A stretch of DNA of 64,000 nt from Alphaproteobacteria bacterium. GTDB taxonomy: Bacteria > Pseudomonadota > Alphaproteobacteria > UBA9655. Position numbers and translations under genes: made by a program. A model generated the notes under the pieces. It made no database searches. It saw only the letters and a program-made list of their open reading frames with translations, and was not told the origin of the DNA. The DNA is taken from assembly GCA_013287665.1 (NCBI GenBank), contig JABDDK010000004.1, forward strand, positions 1 through 64,000, read 5' to 3'. This document shows, in pieces, positions 18,847-27,917 of this stretch (the stretch's first letter is position 1; each line of letters opens with the position of its first letter).

Positions 18847-18896
18847 GGGAACTGACTTTAGAGGAAGAGAAGAGGTTTGGAAAGGGGGTGATAAAG

Positions 18897-18934
18897 TTGG
18901 ACAAATTATGTAGTGGCCTACCTAATTTGTCCAA
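18897..18934. repeat. Near-perfect inverted repeat between dapE and hemC
   Basis: TTGGACAAATTA at the left end and TAATTTGTCCAA at the right form a 12-bp stem, extended inward by TAG/CTA. It lies 20 bp after the dapE stop and 50 bp before hemC. It could end dapDE transcription, though no strong T-run follows, or be an operator for hemC. Confidence 0.6.
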
Positions 18935-18954
18935 GATTGTTACACTAGATTAGC

Positions 18955-20064
18955 TCACCCAAAAAAAGCCTTTAAAATGGCTTCATAAATTGAGGACAAG
19001 CGCGTTATATCTTTCAGTGACACGTGCTCATCCACTTGATGCATTGTTGCCTCAAGCATGCCGCACTCAATGACGGGACAATAGGTGCTGATAAAGCGTC
19101 CATCAGACGTTCCCCCGGTTGTACTCAGACTGGGGGGATGGCCTGTAACGGACTCGACGGCTTTTTGAATGAGAGTAATTTTTTCTTTATCGGTGGTCAG
19201 AAAGGCATTCCCATGAAAGGAAAGACTCAGCTCATGATCTCCTGCCAATTTTTCGCATAGGGTGAGCACAGCCTTTCCCAGCTCCTTATCCCTTTGAAGC
19301 GTATTGAGGCGAATACCAAACCGTGCAGCGACTTTATACGGAATAATATTGGAAGCAAGATTTCCCACATCAATAGAGGTGACTTCAAAGCGGGACGGTT
19401 CAAACAACTCTGTCCCCTTATCGAGAGGGAGTTTGTATAAGGCATTGAGACAGGCCAACATTCGGGGAATCGGATTGTCTGTGTTTTGTGGGTAGGCAAT
19501 ATGTCCTTGCTTTCCATAACAAATCAAATGACCGGTAATACTGCCTCTCCGCCCAATTTTGAGCGAGTCTCCCACCTGAACAAGTGAGGTTGGCTCACCA
19601 ATTAAGCACAGATCAGGAATGAGTTCATTTTCAGCGAGAAAGGGGAATACATGTTGTGTACCGAAGATAGCATCTCCTTCTTCATCTCCTGTAATCAAGA
19701 GACTTATGGTTCCAGAATGAGAACTGAACCGTGAAAGGGCACTGATAAATGCCGCAATCGCACACTTCATATCAGCAGCACCGCGTCCCCATAGCTTTCC
19801 GCTTTTTATAACCCCTTCGAAAGGATCATTTTTCCATTGGGACGCCTCACCCACGGGAACAACATCCGTGTGTCCTGCAAAGCAAAAGTGGGGAGACCCT
19901 GACCCTTTGGTGGCATAAAGATTCCCAATTCCTTCCCAATCAAGACGTTCACAGTCAAACCCGAGAGCCGTCAGATGACGCTCAATCACTTCAAGAGCTC
20001 CAGCATTCTGAGGGGTAATGCTGGGACAACGGATTAACTCTTGAGAAAGGGAGATCGGATCCAT
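18955..20064 (-). CDS. dapE: Succinyl-diaminopimelate desuccinylase
   Basis: This zinc peptidase-family enzyme removes succinate from N-succinyl-LL-diaminopimelate, giving LL-DAP for lysine and peptidoglycan. The 369-residue protein has the metal ligands in FAGHTDVVPVG, WGRGAADMKCAIAAF and GDEEGDAIFGT, and a C-terminal MHQVDEHVSL histidine. The length fits the family (about 375). Its ATG overlaps the dapD stop by one base, so the two are translationally coupled. Confidence 0.95.
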   Translation of the reverse strand: MDPISLSQELIRCPSITPQNAGALEVIERHLTALGFDCERLDWEGIGNLYATKGSGSPHFCFAGHTDVVPVGEASQWKNDPFEGVIKSGKLWGRGAADMKCAIAAFISALSRFSSHSGTISLLITGDEEGDAIFGTQHVFPFLAENELIPDLCLIGEPTSLVQVGDSLKIGRRGSITGHLICYGKQGHIAYPQNTDNPIPRMLACLNALYKLPLDKGTELFEPSRFEVTSIDVGNLASNIIPYKVAARFGIRLNTLQRDKELGKAVLTLCEKLAGDHELSLSFHGNAFLTTDKEKITLIQKAVESVTGHPPSLSTTGGTSDGRFISTYCPVIECGMLEATMHQVDEHVSLKDITRLSSIYEAILKAFFG

Positions 20065-20891
20065 TAGCGAAGTAACTCATTGATTGAGGTTTTAGAGCGG
20101 GTTTTTTCATCAACCTGCTTCACAACAACAGCGCATTGCAAAGATGGCTTTAGCGGATTTTTATCGGGTAAAACGCCAGGAACAACAACCGAATAGGGAG
20201 GAATCTTCCCGTAACTGATGGCCAATGTTTCACGTGAAACAATTTTGGTGGACGCCGTTAAGATGAGCCCGGCGCCAAGGACACTGCCCTCTCCAATAAA
20301 AACACCCTCAACAATCGTTGAGCTTGCGCCGATAAAGCAATTATCTTCAATGATAACAGGATCGGCTTGGATTGGCTCAAGAACCCCCCCAATGCCCACA
20401 TTATCGGAAATGTGACAGTTTTTTCCGATCTGTGCACACGATCCAATTCTGACAGCGGAATCAATCATGGTCCCAGAATCGATATAGGAACCCACATTAA
20501 TAAAAGAGGGCATAATGATGGCACCAGGCGCAATATAGGCTGAGTGACGAACGATTGCTCCGGGAACCACACGAATCTCGGATTCTCTAAATTGATCTTC
20601 GCTCCATTCTTCAAACTTGAGGGGCATTTTGTCAAAGGCAGGCGTCAAGTGAAAGTCCATCATAAAGCAATCATTCAACCTGAAAGAGAGAAGAATCGCC
20701 TTCTTCACCCACGCATTCGTGACCCAACCATCCTGGCGTTTTTCTGCAACTCGTAAGTCCCCTCGATCAAGTTCAAAGAGGATTTCACGGACGGCTTCCC
20801 TGATTTCTCCCGTCGTTGAGGACGATAGGGTCTGCCGCTCTTCCCAAGCTTTCTCAATCACCTCTTCGAGATGGGACCTATCTTTAAACAT
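20064..20891 (-). CDS. dapD: Tetrahydrodipicolinate N-succinyltransferase
   Basis: It succinylates tetrahydrodipicolinate, the first step of the succinylase branch completed by DapE. The 275-residue protein has a helical N-terminus and a left-handed beta-helix of hexapeptide repeats ([33 protein letters not shown]). A parS palindrome lies within the gene at 20226-20241 and encodes VSRET in the stretch [13 protein letters not shown] near the C-terminal end of the helix. Confidence 0.95.
   Translation of the reverse strand: MFKDRSHLEEVIEKAWEERQTLSSSTTGEIREAVREILFELDRGDLRVAEKRQDGWVTNAWVKKAILLSFRLNDCFMMDFHLTPAFDKMPLKFEEWSEDQFRESEIRVVPGAIVRHSAYIAPGAIIMPSFINVGSYIDSGTMIDSAVRIGSCAQIGKNCHISDNVGIGGVLEPIQADPVIIEDNCFIGASSTIVEGVFIGEGSVLGAGLILTASTKIVSRETLAISYGKIPPYSVVVPGVLPDKNPLKPSLQCAVVVKQVDEKTRSKTSINELLR
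20226..20241. promoter_or_regulatory. parS site 2, inside dapD
   Basis: A perfect TGTTTCACGTGAAACA, in frame with dapD (minus strand), encodes Val-Ser-Arg-Glu-Thr. Confidence 0.92.
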
Positions 20892-20995
20892 GCGTTACTT
20901 CCCTTTCCTACATATCCAGCAATGGTGTCTTCACCTCTCTGGGGCCACTGCCATTGAGTTAAGACCAAAACAACCACCGAAGTCTACCCCGGACT

Positions 20996-21141
20996 CGTCA
21001 TTGCGAGCCCCGTTAGGGGCGTGGCAATCCATCTGCCTTCCTTTTTAATAACATACCCTATCTTTCATTTAGTTCCCCTGCAACAGGTGAAGTAGGAAGA
21101 AAGATGGATTGCCACGTCCCTTTCAGGGACTCGCAATGACG
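20996..21141. repeat. Inverted-repeat element of CGTCATTGCGAG type
   Basis: The left arm (20996-21034) runs CGTCATTGCGAG...GTGGCAATCCATCT and holds an inner hairpin, GCCCCGTTAGGGGC. The right arm (21102-21141) is its inverted partner with inner hairpin GTCCCTTTCAGGGAC. The gap from dapD to the next gene (344 bp) holds this element and a promoter, and no gene. CGTCATTGCGAG / GGCAATCCAT elements are common in many bacterial genomes. Confidence 0.85.
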
Positions 21142-21169
21142 AAGTATGGGATGGCAATAAGCAATTTAC

Positions 21170-21199
21170 TTGACTATATACAAATTTATCTGCTATTAA
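21170..21199 (+). promoter_or_regulatory. Candidate promoter of the transglutaminase-like gene
   Basis: TTGACT (21170-21175), an 18-bp spacer and TATTAA (21194-21199) lie 36 bp before ATG 21236. The -35 match is good and the spacer is slightly long. Confidence 0.45.
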
Positions 21200-21235
21200 A
21201 ATTTTCCAAAGTATTATTACTATAGAGGTTTTATT

Positions 21236-23113
21236 ATGAATTTATTCCGCTCTGTCATTTTCATCTTAACTTTTCTCTCTCTTTCCGCTGTGCAGGCAAG
21301 ATATGGCCTCCCTTCAGAAGCCGGGATTGAGTGCATCAAGAATGAGACAAGTATTGTTGTGAATGCAGACGGAACCTATAAGATCATTGTGGATGAACAA
21401 ATAAAGATTCTCAATGAAAACGCTCGGCAGAATTTTTCTGTCCAAACTTTGCATTTTGATAAATTATTTGCGAATTTAAAAATCCTTGAAGCGAAAACAA
21501 TACTTGATGGAAAAGAATACCCCCTTACAAAAGAAAAAATAGAGATAAAGCCTCTTGCGAGTGACCCCACAGGATTAAGTGAGACTTATCAAGTGCTTAT
21601 TCCGTTTGAGAATGCTGTGATCGGGTCGATTTTGCATCTTCGTTACGAGCAAGATGTTTTTAAAACACAGGTTCCGAATTTCTTTGAAACAGTTTTATCT
21701 TATACAAATGGATATCACTGGAAAGATTCAAATATTACAATCACATCCGCTCTCCCTTTGAATGTGCAGGTCAATGATCCTAAAAAACACTTGGATTTTA
21801 AACATGAAAAATCAGGGGCAAATGAGGTTTATAAAATTCGCCTGATCAAACCCTTTCTTGAATGTATCGTTCATGAGACGGATAACAACAGTTTAGAGCC
21901 TGAAAAACAAACCTACATCTTTGCATCAACCGAAGATCCTCATCATCAACGCATCTCTAAAATATCAGGCGAAGTCTATGAAAAAATTATCAAAGCACCG
22001 CTTCCCAAACAACTTGAAAAAATGGTTGAGAAAGCTAAAAAGCTAAAGACCGAAAATGAACAGATTACCTCCGTCATCTCAGATTTAATTGAGACGATTC
22101 ATTACTTAGGCACCTGGAAGGGCGACGGAAATCTGTACCCCCGCACGCTCGATACAATCGTAAAATCGGGTTATGGAGATTGTAAAGAGTACTCAACGTG
22201 CCTTGTGGCGACTTTAAGAGCTTTAGGATTCGATGCGAATGTTGCTTTCGTGAATCGGGGCGAACTTTACCTTCATAACAAAAAAGGAGTTCCTTTAAGG
22301 GAATACAATCATACGATTGTTAATATGAAGGGAAAGACGGGCAAGACAATCTGGCTTGATCCAACGAACATGACAGCCATGGCGGATGGTATTTATCCAG
22401 ATATTGCAGACAGACCGGCTTTAGTCCTCCATCCTGAAAAACCAACGAAGGAAAACATCCCCCCAGTTGATTATCGTCACTCCGTAAAAGTCGTGAAAGA
22501 AACCCGGAAATTCAAGGGAAGTGAGACAGTTGTAAAAAAAGGATCTCTAAAATTGTCTGGGGAATGTTCCATCCATCCAAAGGAAGCAACAATTCTTCAT
22601 TCCGATTCCATTGTCAAAGAGGGAACGCTGAAGAGCTTATCCGAAACAAATGATCCTAAAAACGTGAAAATCAACATTATTAATGAAAAAAATCGAATCA
22701 TTAAGGATTTAGAAGTTCACTATGCGTTTGAAGAGGAGAGTACTTTACAAACCACCAACTTGGGCTTTGCGGTTCAAACCACAAGCCCATGGGCAACGCC
22801 TTACCTGGAAGCCTCAACCACCCATGAAGGCGCTTTATTCATTGATACACCCAACACAACTCACTTTGAACTTGTACTTGAGGGTGTCACCGCAGACAAA
22901 ATCGACGCTCTCGCCTATTCCATAAAGTCCCCCTGGATTAACGCGAAACGTGACCTTATTCAAAAAGAGGACGGAATACACATTATTGGAACGGTTGAAA
23001 TCTTGAAAAGTGTGATTACGCCTGAAGAAATGAGATCTCCTGAATTTGAAAAATTAAAGAAGACGCTGCGGAAATACTGCGCGAACGTGGCGTTGATTGT
23101 GAAGATGAAGTAA
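21236..23113 (+). CDS. Exported DUF3857/transglutaminase-like protein
   Basis: The 625-residue protein starts with a signal peptide (MNLFRSVIFILTFLSLSAVQA). A DUF3857-type domain follows (residues about 30-230, including VNADGTYKIIVDEQIKILNE). The transglutaminase-like core comes next: Cys in GDCKEYSTCLVATLRALG near residue 313, His in YNHTIVNM near 358, Asp in IWLDPTN near 373. The full Cys-His-Asp triad is present, so it may be an active protease, amidase or cross-linking enzyme in the periplasm or outside. A DUF3858-like beta domain fills the C-terminus. AGAGG precedes the ATG. The gene ends 21 bp before the large repeat protein at 23135, suggesting one transcript. Confidence 0.85.
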   Translation: MNLFRSVIFILTFLSLSAVQARYGLPSEAGIECIKNETSIVVNADGTYKIIVDEQIKILNENARQNFSVQTLHFDKLFANLKILEAKTILDGKEYPLTKEKIEIKPLASDPTGLSETYQVLIPFENAVIGSILHLRYEQDVFKTQVPNFFETVLSYTNGYHWKDSNITITSALPLNVQVNDPKKHLDFKHEKSGANEVYKIRLIKPFLECIVHETDNNSLEPEKQTYIFASTEDPHHQRISKISGEVYEKIIKAPLPKQLEKMVEKAKKLKTENEQITSVISDLIETIHYLGTWKGDGNLYPRTLDTIVKSGYGDCKEYSTCLVATLRALGFDANVAFVNRGELYLHNKKGVPLREYNHTIVNMKGKTGKTIWLDPTNMTAMADGIYPDIADRPALVLHPEKPTKENIPPVDYRHSVKVVKETRKFKGSETVVKKGSLKLSGECSIHPKEATILHSDSIVKEGTLKSLSETNDPKNVKINIINEKNRIIKDLEVHYAFEEESTLQTTNLGFAVQTTSPWATPYLEASTTHEGALFIDTPNTTHFELVLEGVTADKIDALAYSIKSPWINAKRDLIQKEDGIHIIGTVEILKSVITPEEMRSPEFEKLKKTLRKYCANVALIVKMK

Positions 23114-23134
23114 CGGCTGTAAAGGTAAATTGTA

Positions 23135-26100
23135 ATGGTATACAAATTTAAGCGTTCCCCTTTCATACTCGGATTCCTGTCCCTCATTTGGCTGTTCCCA
23201 CAAGGCCTGTGCTCTCATTCACCTGAAGACCCTGAGATCAAGGTTGCTCTTGAGAAAATTGAGGACACTGAAACACGTAAGCTCGCTTGGGATGTCACAG
23301 AGACTTTAGCGAAGGAAAAGAATTGGGACGTTTGGGAAGCTGCAGAAATGGTTGAGACCTTTGCGGTCGTTCCGCCCAAGCGTCATGAAGCTGTGCTAAC
23401 AGTAACCTCTTTGCTCAAACTCAAAAATTGGACTCAAACGGATTATGTTACAGCCATTCCAACCCTTCAAAATTTACAAATACATTTGGATATGGACAGC
23501 TTTGGGAGACTCGCCAAAGTTCTTGATAGCAAAAAAGATGACACACGAACTTATACCGATGTTCTCTCGGTCTTATTTTCTGTGCCACAAACAGAAGACA
23601 TACTCAAGTGCATGGAAGATTTCACTGTCGATCCAACGTGGATTGCACGGGATTACTACCATATTGCAGAAGCTTTCCGTCAAGTGCCCCCTGAGAAACT
23701 AGAGACGTGTAGATTAACTTTGAAACATCTTGATAAGCCGGAGGGGTTTTGGTTCAGTAATAATTATGTTTCTGTCATCAAAGCCCTTGCAGATGTTCCT
23801 ATGGCTCGTTTTTTTAAAGTTTGCAGTAAACTACTCTATCTTACAAAAGGCAGTGGGTGGAGTAGTGGCTCTTATCCTCATCTTATCCAAGCCTTATCAA
23901 AAATCCCCATTAGACGTATTAAAAAGGTACTCGCGACAACAGCTAAGCTGGTTGAAGGGAAAGAAGAATGGAATATTGGGGATGTTTACGCAACACTGAT
24001 CGATGGGTTAGCAGACGTTCCTCAAGGGCAGGAAGAAAGAGTGATCGATCTTGCAACCCAACTCGCTCAAGGTAAAAATTGGGGCGGGTCTGAAAAAGCG
24101 AAACAAACTCATTTTCCCGGCGAAGATAATTTACGACTGAAGCCGCAAGAATTAGTGGAAAAATATAATGGACTTGGCCTTGCCAGTCTCATTAAAGCCA
24201 TCGCAAATTGTCCTGAAGCGAAACTTCAAAAAATCCTTGGCTCCCTTGATCAATGTCAAGGCATGAGAGGGGGAACAATGACCCTTCTTATCAATATCTT
24301 AACGTATGTTTCGGATGAACGTCTTGCTGAAATTGCCAAGACAATACTTACACATGTGAATGATTCTATGAGATATACTGAGGATTACGCGGTCGAACAG
24401 TTAGAACTCATTTCCCCTATGTGTATGGAAGTTGCTCTTGATGAATGTCTAAAATATATAAACACCAAAAATATGTGGCGCAAACAAGATCTTATCCTCC
24501 TCATTGCAGCCTTAGAAAACGTTCCTGCTGTTAATATTGGACCCGTTTTACGAGCAGCAGAAAAACTGACACAATACGATGCCTCTCAAGAAGGTAATGT
24601 TAATATTATCAAAGCCCTAGGAAAAGTCCCTGTCAAGCATATGGATGCCGTTCTCAAAGCCACGGCCAGAATTCCCAACGATGCTGAGTGGCATGAGGCC
24701 ATAACACTTGCCTTTATTGAGGCTTTAGCTCCTCTCTCAATAGAGCGTATGAAGGGTATATTTGAAAGAATAGATGAATTATATCCTCATAAAAATATGT
24801 CTCTCGAGGTACAAGCTCTTTTCGTAAGCGTTCTTGGCCCTGTTCATGAGACAGAATTAAATCCGATCTCGCAAGCTTTGAAAGGCTTTGTACAGGGAAA
24901 ACAATGGCGGCATGAGTACCTTGAATATATCATTAAGTCATTTAAAGATGTACCTATCTCGCGTTTGGACGCCGTTATAAAAGCGATAACGAAACTGAGC
25001 CAAAACAAGGAACTTGATGGTGAAGGGTGCGGGCAGTTCATCACAGCCCTGTCAAAAGTTCCCCTTCAGCGATTTGACGCCGTTGTAAGGGCTGCTGAAA
25101 AGCATGACAAAGGCAAGATTTGGGTTGAGTTAAAAGGCAATAGAACGATTGAAACTTTAGCTCAGTTGCCCACGGGTCGTCTTGATGCAATTATGAAAGT
25201 CCTTGATGAAATCATTCAAGAAAATAAATTGACGTCCACTGATAGAACTTTTGTGTTGAAAGGGATAACCAAAGTTCCCTCCCAATATTTCAAGCCAATT
25301 GGAACGGCTTTAGTCGGACTTACACGAGGCAATTCATTTCACTTCCGTCAAAAGGAAGATATGCTTGCAGCTTTAAACAACATTCCCGCAAGTCATCGGG
25401 TAGCCGTGATTGATGGAACAACCAAGCTGGTAGCAGGCACATGTAAAGATGGAACACATCAAATAAACATCATCAAAGCCTTCTCAAATGTTCATCCTCA
25501 AGCGATAGAGGCTGTGATCAATGCCTCTGAAATGCTTAGCAATAGGAAAGCTGGTTTTCGACACGCACCTATTATCGGTGCTCTCGCTGATGCTTCTCAC
25601 TCGCTTAAGAATGCGCTTCATCGCATAAAAACAATAACAGATGCGGCACTTAGGATTGGTAAAGCCAGTGGAACTTGGAATCTAAATGGAACGGATCTAG
25701 CCTTTATTATTGAAGGCCTTACAAGCGTACCGCCGGGCCGCATAGACGCGGTTTGTGAAATGACCGCGCGCCTTGCTGAACCAAAATGCCTTCAGAGAAC
25801 GGATTTGAAAATGATCATCAAAGCATTAGCTGAAGTTCCTTTCGAGCGCTTTGAGGCCCTTGAAAAAACTGTTTTTAGGATGGCTTCAGACACAGGTTGG
25901 AAAGGCCCACAATTTGAGGGTTTCATCAGAATTTTAACATACGTTCCCGTAGATCTTATGGATTCTATGGCCGATGAAGTTTACCGTATTTTGGTTAAGG
26001 GCGACGTTACGGCGATTGTCAAAGCCCTCCCTTACATCCCTGAGTCTCAGATTCCCGGCTTTATAAGAGCAGCAAGTTCCGTAAATGTGAGGTCATTTCA

Positions 26101-27391
26101 GGCTCAGTATAATGATCTTGATTTCATTCTCACATGCCATGCCGTTGCCATGGGAACGGCTGGCGATGTACATAGAGACCAGCTCTTTGCCCACTGGAAG
26201 CCCATATTACAAAGCTTTGATAAGGTGCGCGCTACACAGCTGGTTAAGGTTATCACGGACGCCTTAAGGTTTGCAGTGATTGATGAAATGCATGATTTAG
26301 CTGTGCGTGTCGGGACAGTCCTGAATGAAAATCTCGCAGATAGTCCTTACAATATTCATGAACGACTTCTTGCAAAAAAGGGAGAAACTGTAAATTGGGA
26401 AGCCATTCCCCTTCAGCAAAAGGTTGTTGAGAATTGTAACCTCCGCCTTCAACACAAAGCGGTTTGGGAGTTTTCTCAAACGATGACTCCCGATTATTCT
26501 CAGGTTCCCTATTTGAGATGTGCTGATTTAAATGGGTTATTGAATGGGTTAAACGATCGATTAGAGGATCAAGGTTTTGCTGGCAACTTTGGATATGAGA
26601 ATCTGAGGCTTCTTGTCAGTAACGCTCTCGCACCAACCTCTTATTTCCAACGGTTAATTTCATCCCCCATTGGTACCAAAATGGGGGCTTATCTCAGATA
26701 TATTGTTCAATTTTATAAGAACATGGAAAATACAGATGAGAAATGGGCGGCTCTTGGAGGACTTCTCGTCAGTGCTCGCCACTGTGACGTCGGTCATGGA
26801 ACAGCGATTGAAGAGGTTTATTTCACGCTTCCTCCGAGCTATCGCTTGCCCTTTAAGGGTGATGAACAGAAGTATACGCTTAAATCCTGGAAAGCCTTAG
26901 AAACCGTGCATCAAGCGATCCAACGTGTCAGTTTGGAGACCTTATCGCACGGAAGTCTTTTTACGAAAAGGGCATGCGGCTTACAGGAAAAGGATGAAGT
27001 CATCCAAGGCTCTCACCAAGCCTATGTTCTCAGGGGCCTTATGGGCACATTCGTTGGATACCCCAGCGAGCTCGAGTTTGATTTGAATGCGAGACATATT
27101 TATGAGCCCATCTTGCATTCTTCCCTTCATCAATTGGTAGCGGCTTATTGGGAGGGGGTCGATCTTGAACAAATGATAGACATCCTTCATAAGCAAGTCA
27201 ACGAAACCATAAAGGCGAGTAAAGATGAGGAATTGTATCCCCATTTTGTGACCGTTTTTAAAACTGATATTGAGGATTCAGTCGAGAGGGATGAGGAAGA
27301 CGGTTTCCAAGGGGTAACCCGAAAAGGGATGATTCGTCTGCTTAAACATGTGAAGATTCTCGAAGAGGTTGATGGGCCGTTGCCTTGGTAA
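23135..27391 (+). CDS. Very large exported protein of about 24 tandem 39-residue helical repeats
   Basis: I recognise no named family. The 1418-residue protein has a signal peptide (residues about 7-27, cleaved near GLCS). From about residue 70 to 960 it is built of some 24 units averaging 39 residues. Their shared pattern is V-P-x-x-R-hydrophobic-D-A-V, then a helix with K-L, x-G-K-x-W, then a second helix ending I-I-K-A-L (compare VPISRLDAVIKAITKL and VPPGRIDAVCEMTARL). This helix-pair organisation resembles HEAT/ARM or TPR-like solenoids used for protein binding. The last 450 residues are not repetitive. It follows the transglutaminase-like gene by 21 bp. A host- or surface-binding scaffold is possible; the function is unknown. 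Confidence 0.8.
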   Translation: MVYKFKRSPFILGFLSLIWLFPQGLCSHSPEDPEIKVALEKIEDTETRKLAWDVTETLAKEKNWDVWEAAEMVETFAVVPPKRHEAVLTVTSLLKLKNWTQTDYVTAIPTLQNLQIHLDMDSFGRLAKVLDSKKDDTRTYTDVLSVLFSVPQTEDILKCMEDFTVDPTWIARDYYHIAEAFRQVPPEKLETCRLTLKHLDKPEGFWFSNNYVSVIKALADVPMARFFKVCSKLLYLTKGSGWSSGSYPHLIQALSKIPIRRIKKVLATTAKLVEGKEEWNIGDVYATLIDGLADVPQGQEERVIDLATQLAQGKNWGGSEKAKQTHFPGEDNLRLKPQELVEKYNGLGLASLIKAIANCPEAKLQKILGSLDQCQGMRGGTMTLLINILTYVSDERLAEIAKTILTHVNDSMRYTEDYAVEQLELISPMCMEVALDECLKYINTKNMWRKQDLILLIAALENVPAVNIGPVLRAAEKLTQYDASQEGNVNIIKALGKVPVKHMDAVLKATARIPNDAEWHEAITLAFIEALAPLSIERMKGIFERIDELYPHKNMSLEVQALFVSVLGPVHETELNPISQALKGFVQGKQWRHEYLEYIIKSFKDVPISRLDAVIKAITKLSQNKELDGEGCGQFITALSKVPLQRFDAVVRAAEKHDKGKIWVELKGNRTIETLAQLPTGRLDAIMKVLDEIIQENKLTSTDRTFVLKGITKVPSQYFKPIGTALVGLTRGNSFHFRQKEDMLAALNNIPASHRVAVIDGTTKLVAGTCKDGTHQINIIKAFSNVHPQAIEAVINASEMLSNRKAGFRHAPIIGALADASHSLKNALHRIKTITDAALRIGKASGTWNLNGTDLAFIIEGLTSVPPGRIDAVCEMTARLAEPKCLQRTDLKMIIKALAEVPFERFEALEKTVFRMASDTGWKGPQFEGFIRILTYVPVDLMDSMADEVYRILVKGDVTAIVKALPYIPESQIPGFIRAASSVNVRSFQAQYNDLDFILTCHAVAMGTAGDVHRDQLFAHWKPILQSFDKVRATQLVKVITDALRFAVIDEMHDLAVRVGTVLNENLADSPYNIHERLLAKKGETVNWEAIPLQQKVVENCNLRLQHKAVWEFSQTMTPDYSQVPYLRCADLNGLLNGLNDRLEDQGFAGNFGYENLRLLVSNALAPTSYFQRLISSPIGTKMGAYLRYIVQFYKNMENTDEKWAALGGLLVSARHCDVGHGTAIEEVYFTLPPSYRLPFKGDEQKYTLKSWKALETVHQAIQRVSLETLSHGSLFTKRACGLQEKDEVIQGSHQAYVLRGLMGTFVGYPSELEFDLNARHIYEPILHSSLHQLVAAYWEGVDLEQMIDILHKQVNETIKASKDEELYPHFVTVFKTDIEDSVERDEEDGFQGVTRKGMIRLLKHVKILEEVDGPLPW

Positions 27392-27394
27392 TTT

Positions 27395-27451
27395 GTCATT
27401 GGTAATTGGTAATTAGAATATAATTAATTATCATTTCTAATTACTAATGAC
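27395..27451. repeat. AT-rich inverted repeat after the large repeat gene
   Basis: GTCATTGGTAATT...TTAGAA pairs with TTCTAATTACTAATGAC. It lies 3 bp after the stop at 27391 and before the tRNA, and may serve as a terminator. Its bases resemble the stem at 45417-45456 (ATTAGTGATTAG family). Confidence 0.5.
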
Positions 27452-27471
27452 TAAACACTATTTACTAAAAG

Positions 27472-27548
27472 TGGCGCGCCCTGCAGGATTCGAACCTGCG
27501 ACATCCGGCTTAGAAGGCCGACGCTCTATCCAGCTGAGCTAAGGGCGC
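27472..27548 (-). tRNA. tRNA-Arg (anticodon UCU)
   Basis: On the minus strand a 77-nt cloverleaf runs from GCGCCCT to AGGGCGCG-CCA. It has the D arm GCTCAGCTGGATAGAGC, anticodon stem TCGGC/GCCGG with loop CTTCTAA (anticodon TCT), and the T-arm GCAGGTTCGAATCCTGC. The CCA end is encoded. It reads AGA codons. Confidence 0.97.
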
Positions 27549-27627
27549 GTATGTGAGCACAATACCCAAAATGTTTAAAAAGTAAACCCCAATCGAGCTT
27601 CTGAGCAGGGAAACCTCATGAAATCTT

Positions 27628-27805
27628 CACCTCTCCCCTTGTGGGAGAGGTCGACGCGCAGCGGCGGGTGAGGGGTACGTCAACACAATTGCAAAACGAC
27701 ATTATTAATTAAAGATATCTAAATCCCTACTAAACAGAGAATCTTATTGAAACTACGGACCCCTCACCCGCCTTTCAGGCGACCTCTCCCACAAGGGGAG
27801 AGGTG
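27628..27805. repeat. Double-hairpin palindromic repeat, copy D
   Basis: The terminal arms are as in the other copies. The interior (TCAACACAATTGCAAAACGA ... GAAACTACGGACCCCTCACC) is almost the same as in copy G at 43195. It fills most of the 369-bp gap between tRNA-Arg and the rodZ-like gene; nothing else is seen there. Confidence 0.92.
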
Positions 27806-27917
27806 AAGACCTGAGCTTCTGAGCAGTGGCACCTCAACCCTCTTGCTATTTTGCATAAGGTCCTGTTATGGTTTTGAAACTCACGTCACCAAGGGAGGGG
27901 ATGTTTCGGAGACACAT

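Noticed and set aside
20996-21141. The CGTCATTGCGAG inverted repeat as a novel mobile element
   Set aside because: Elements with this wording are widespread in bacteria. It is listed as a repeat but not claimed as new.
27843-27917. An N-terminal extension of the rodZ-like gene
   Set aside because: The extra 25 residues come from intergenic DNA beside a repeat. The ribosome site GGAG precedes ATG 27918.
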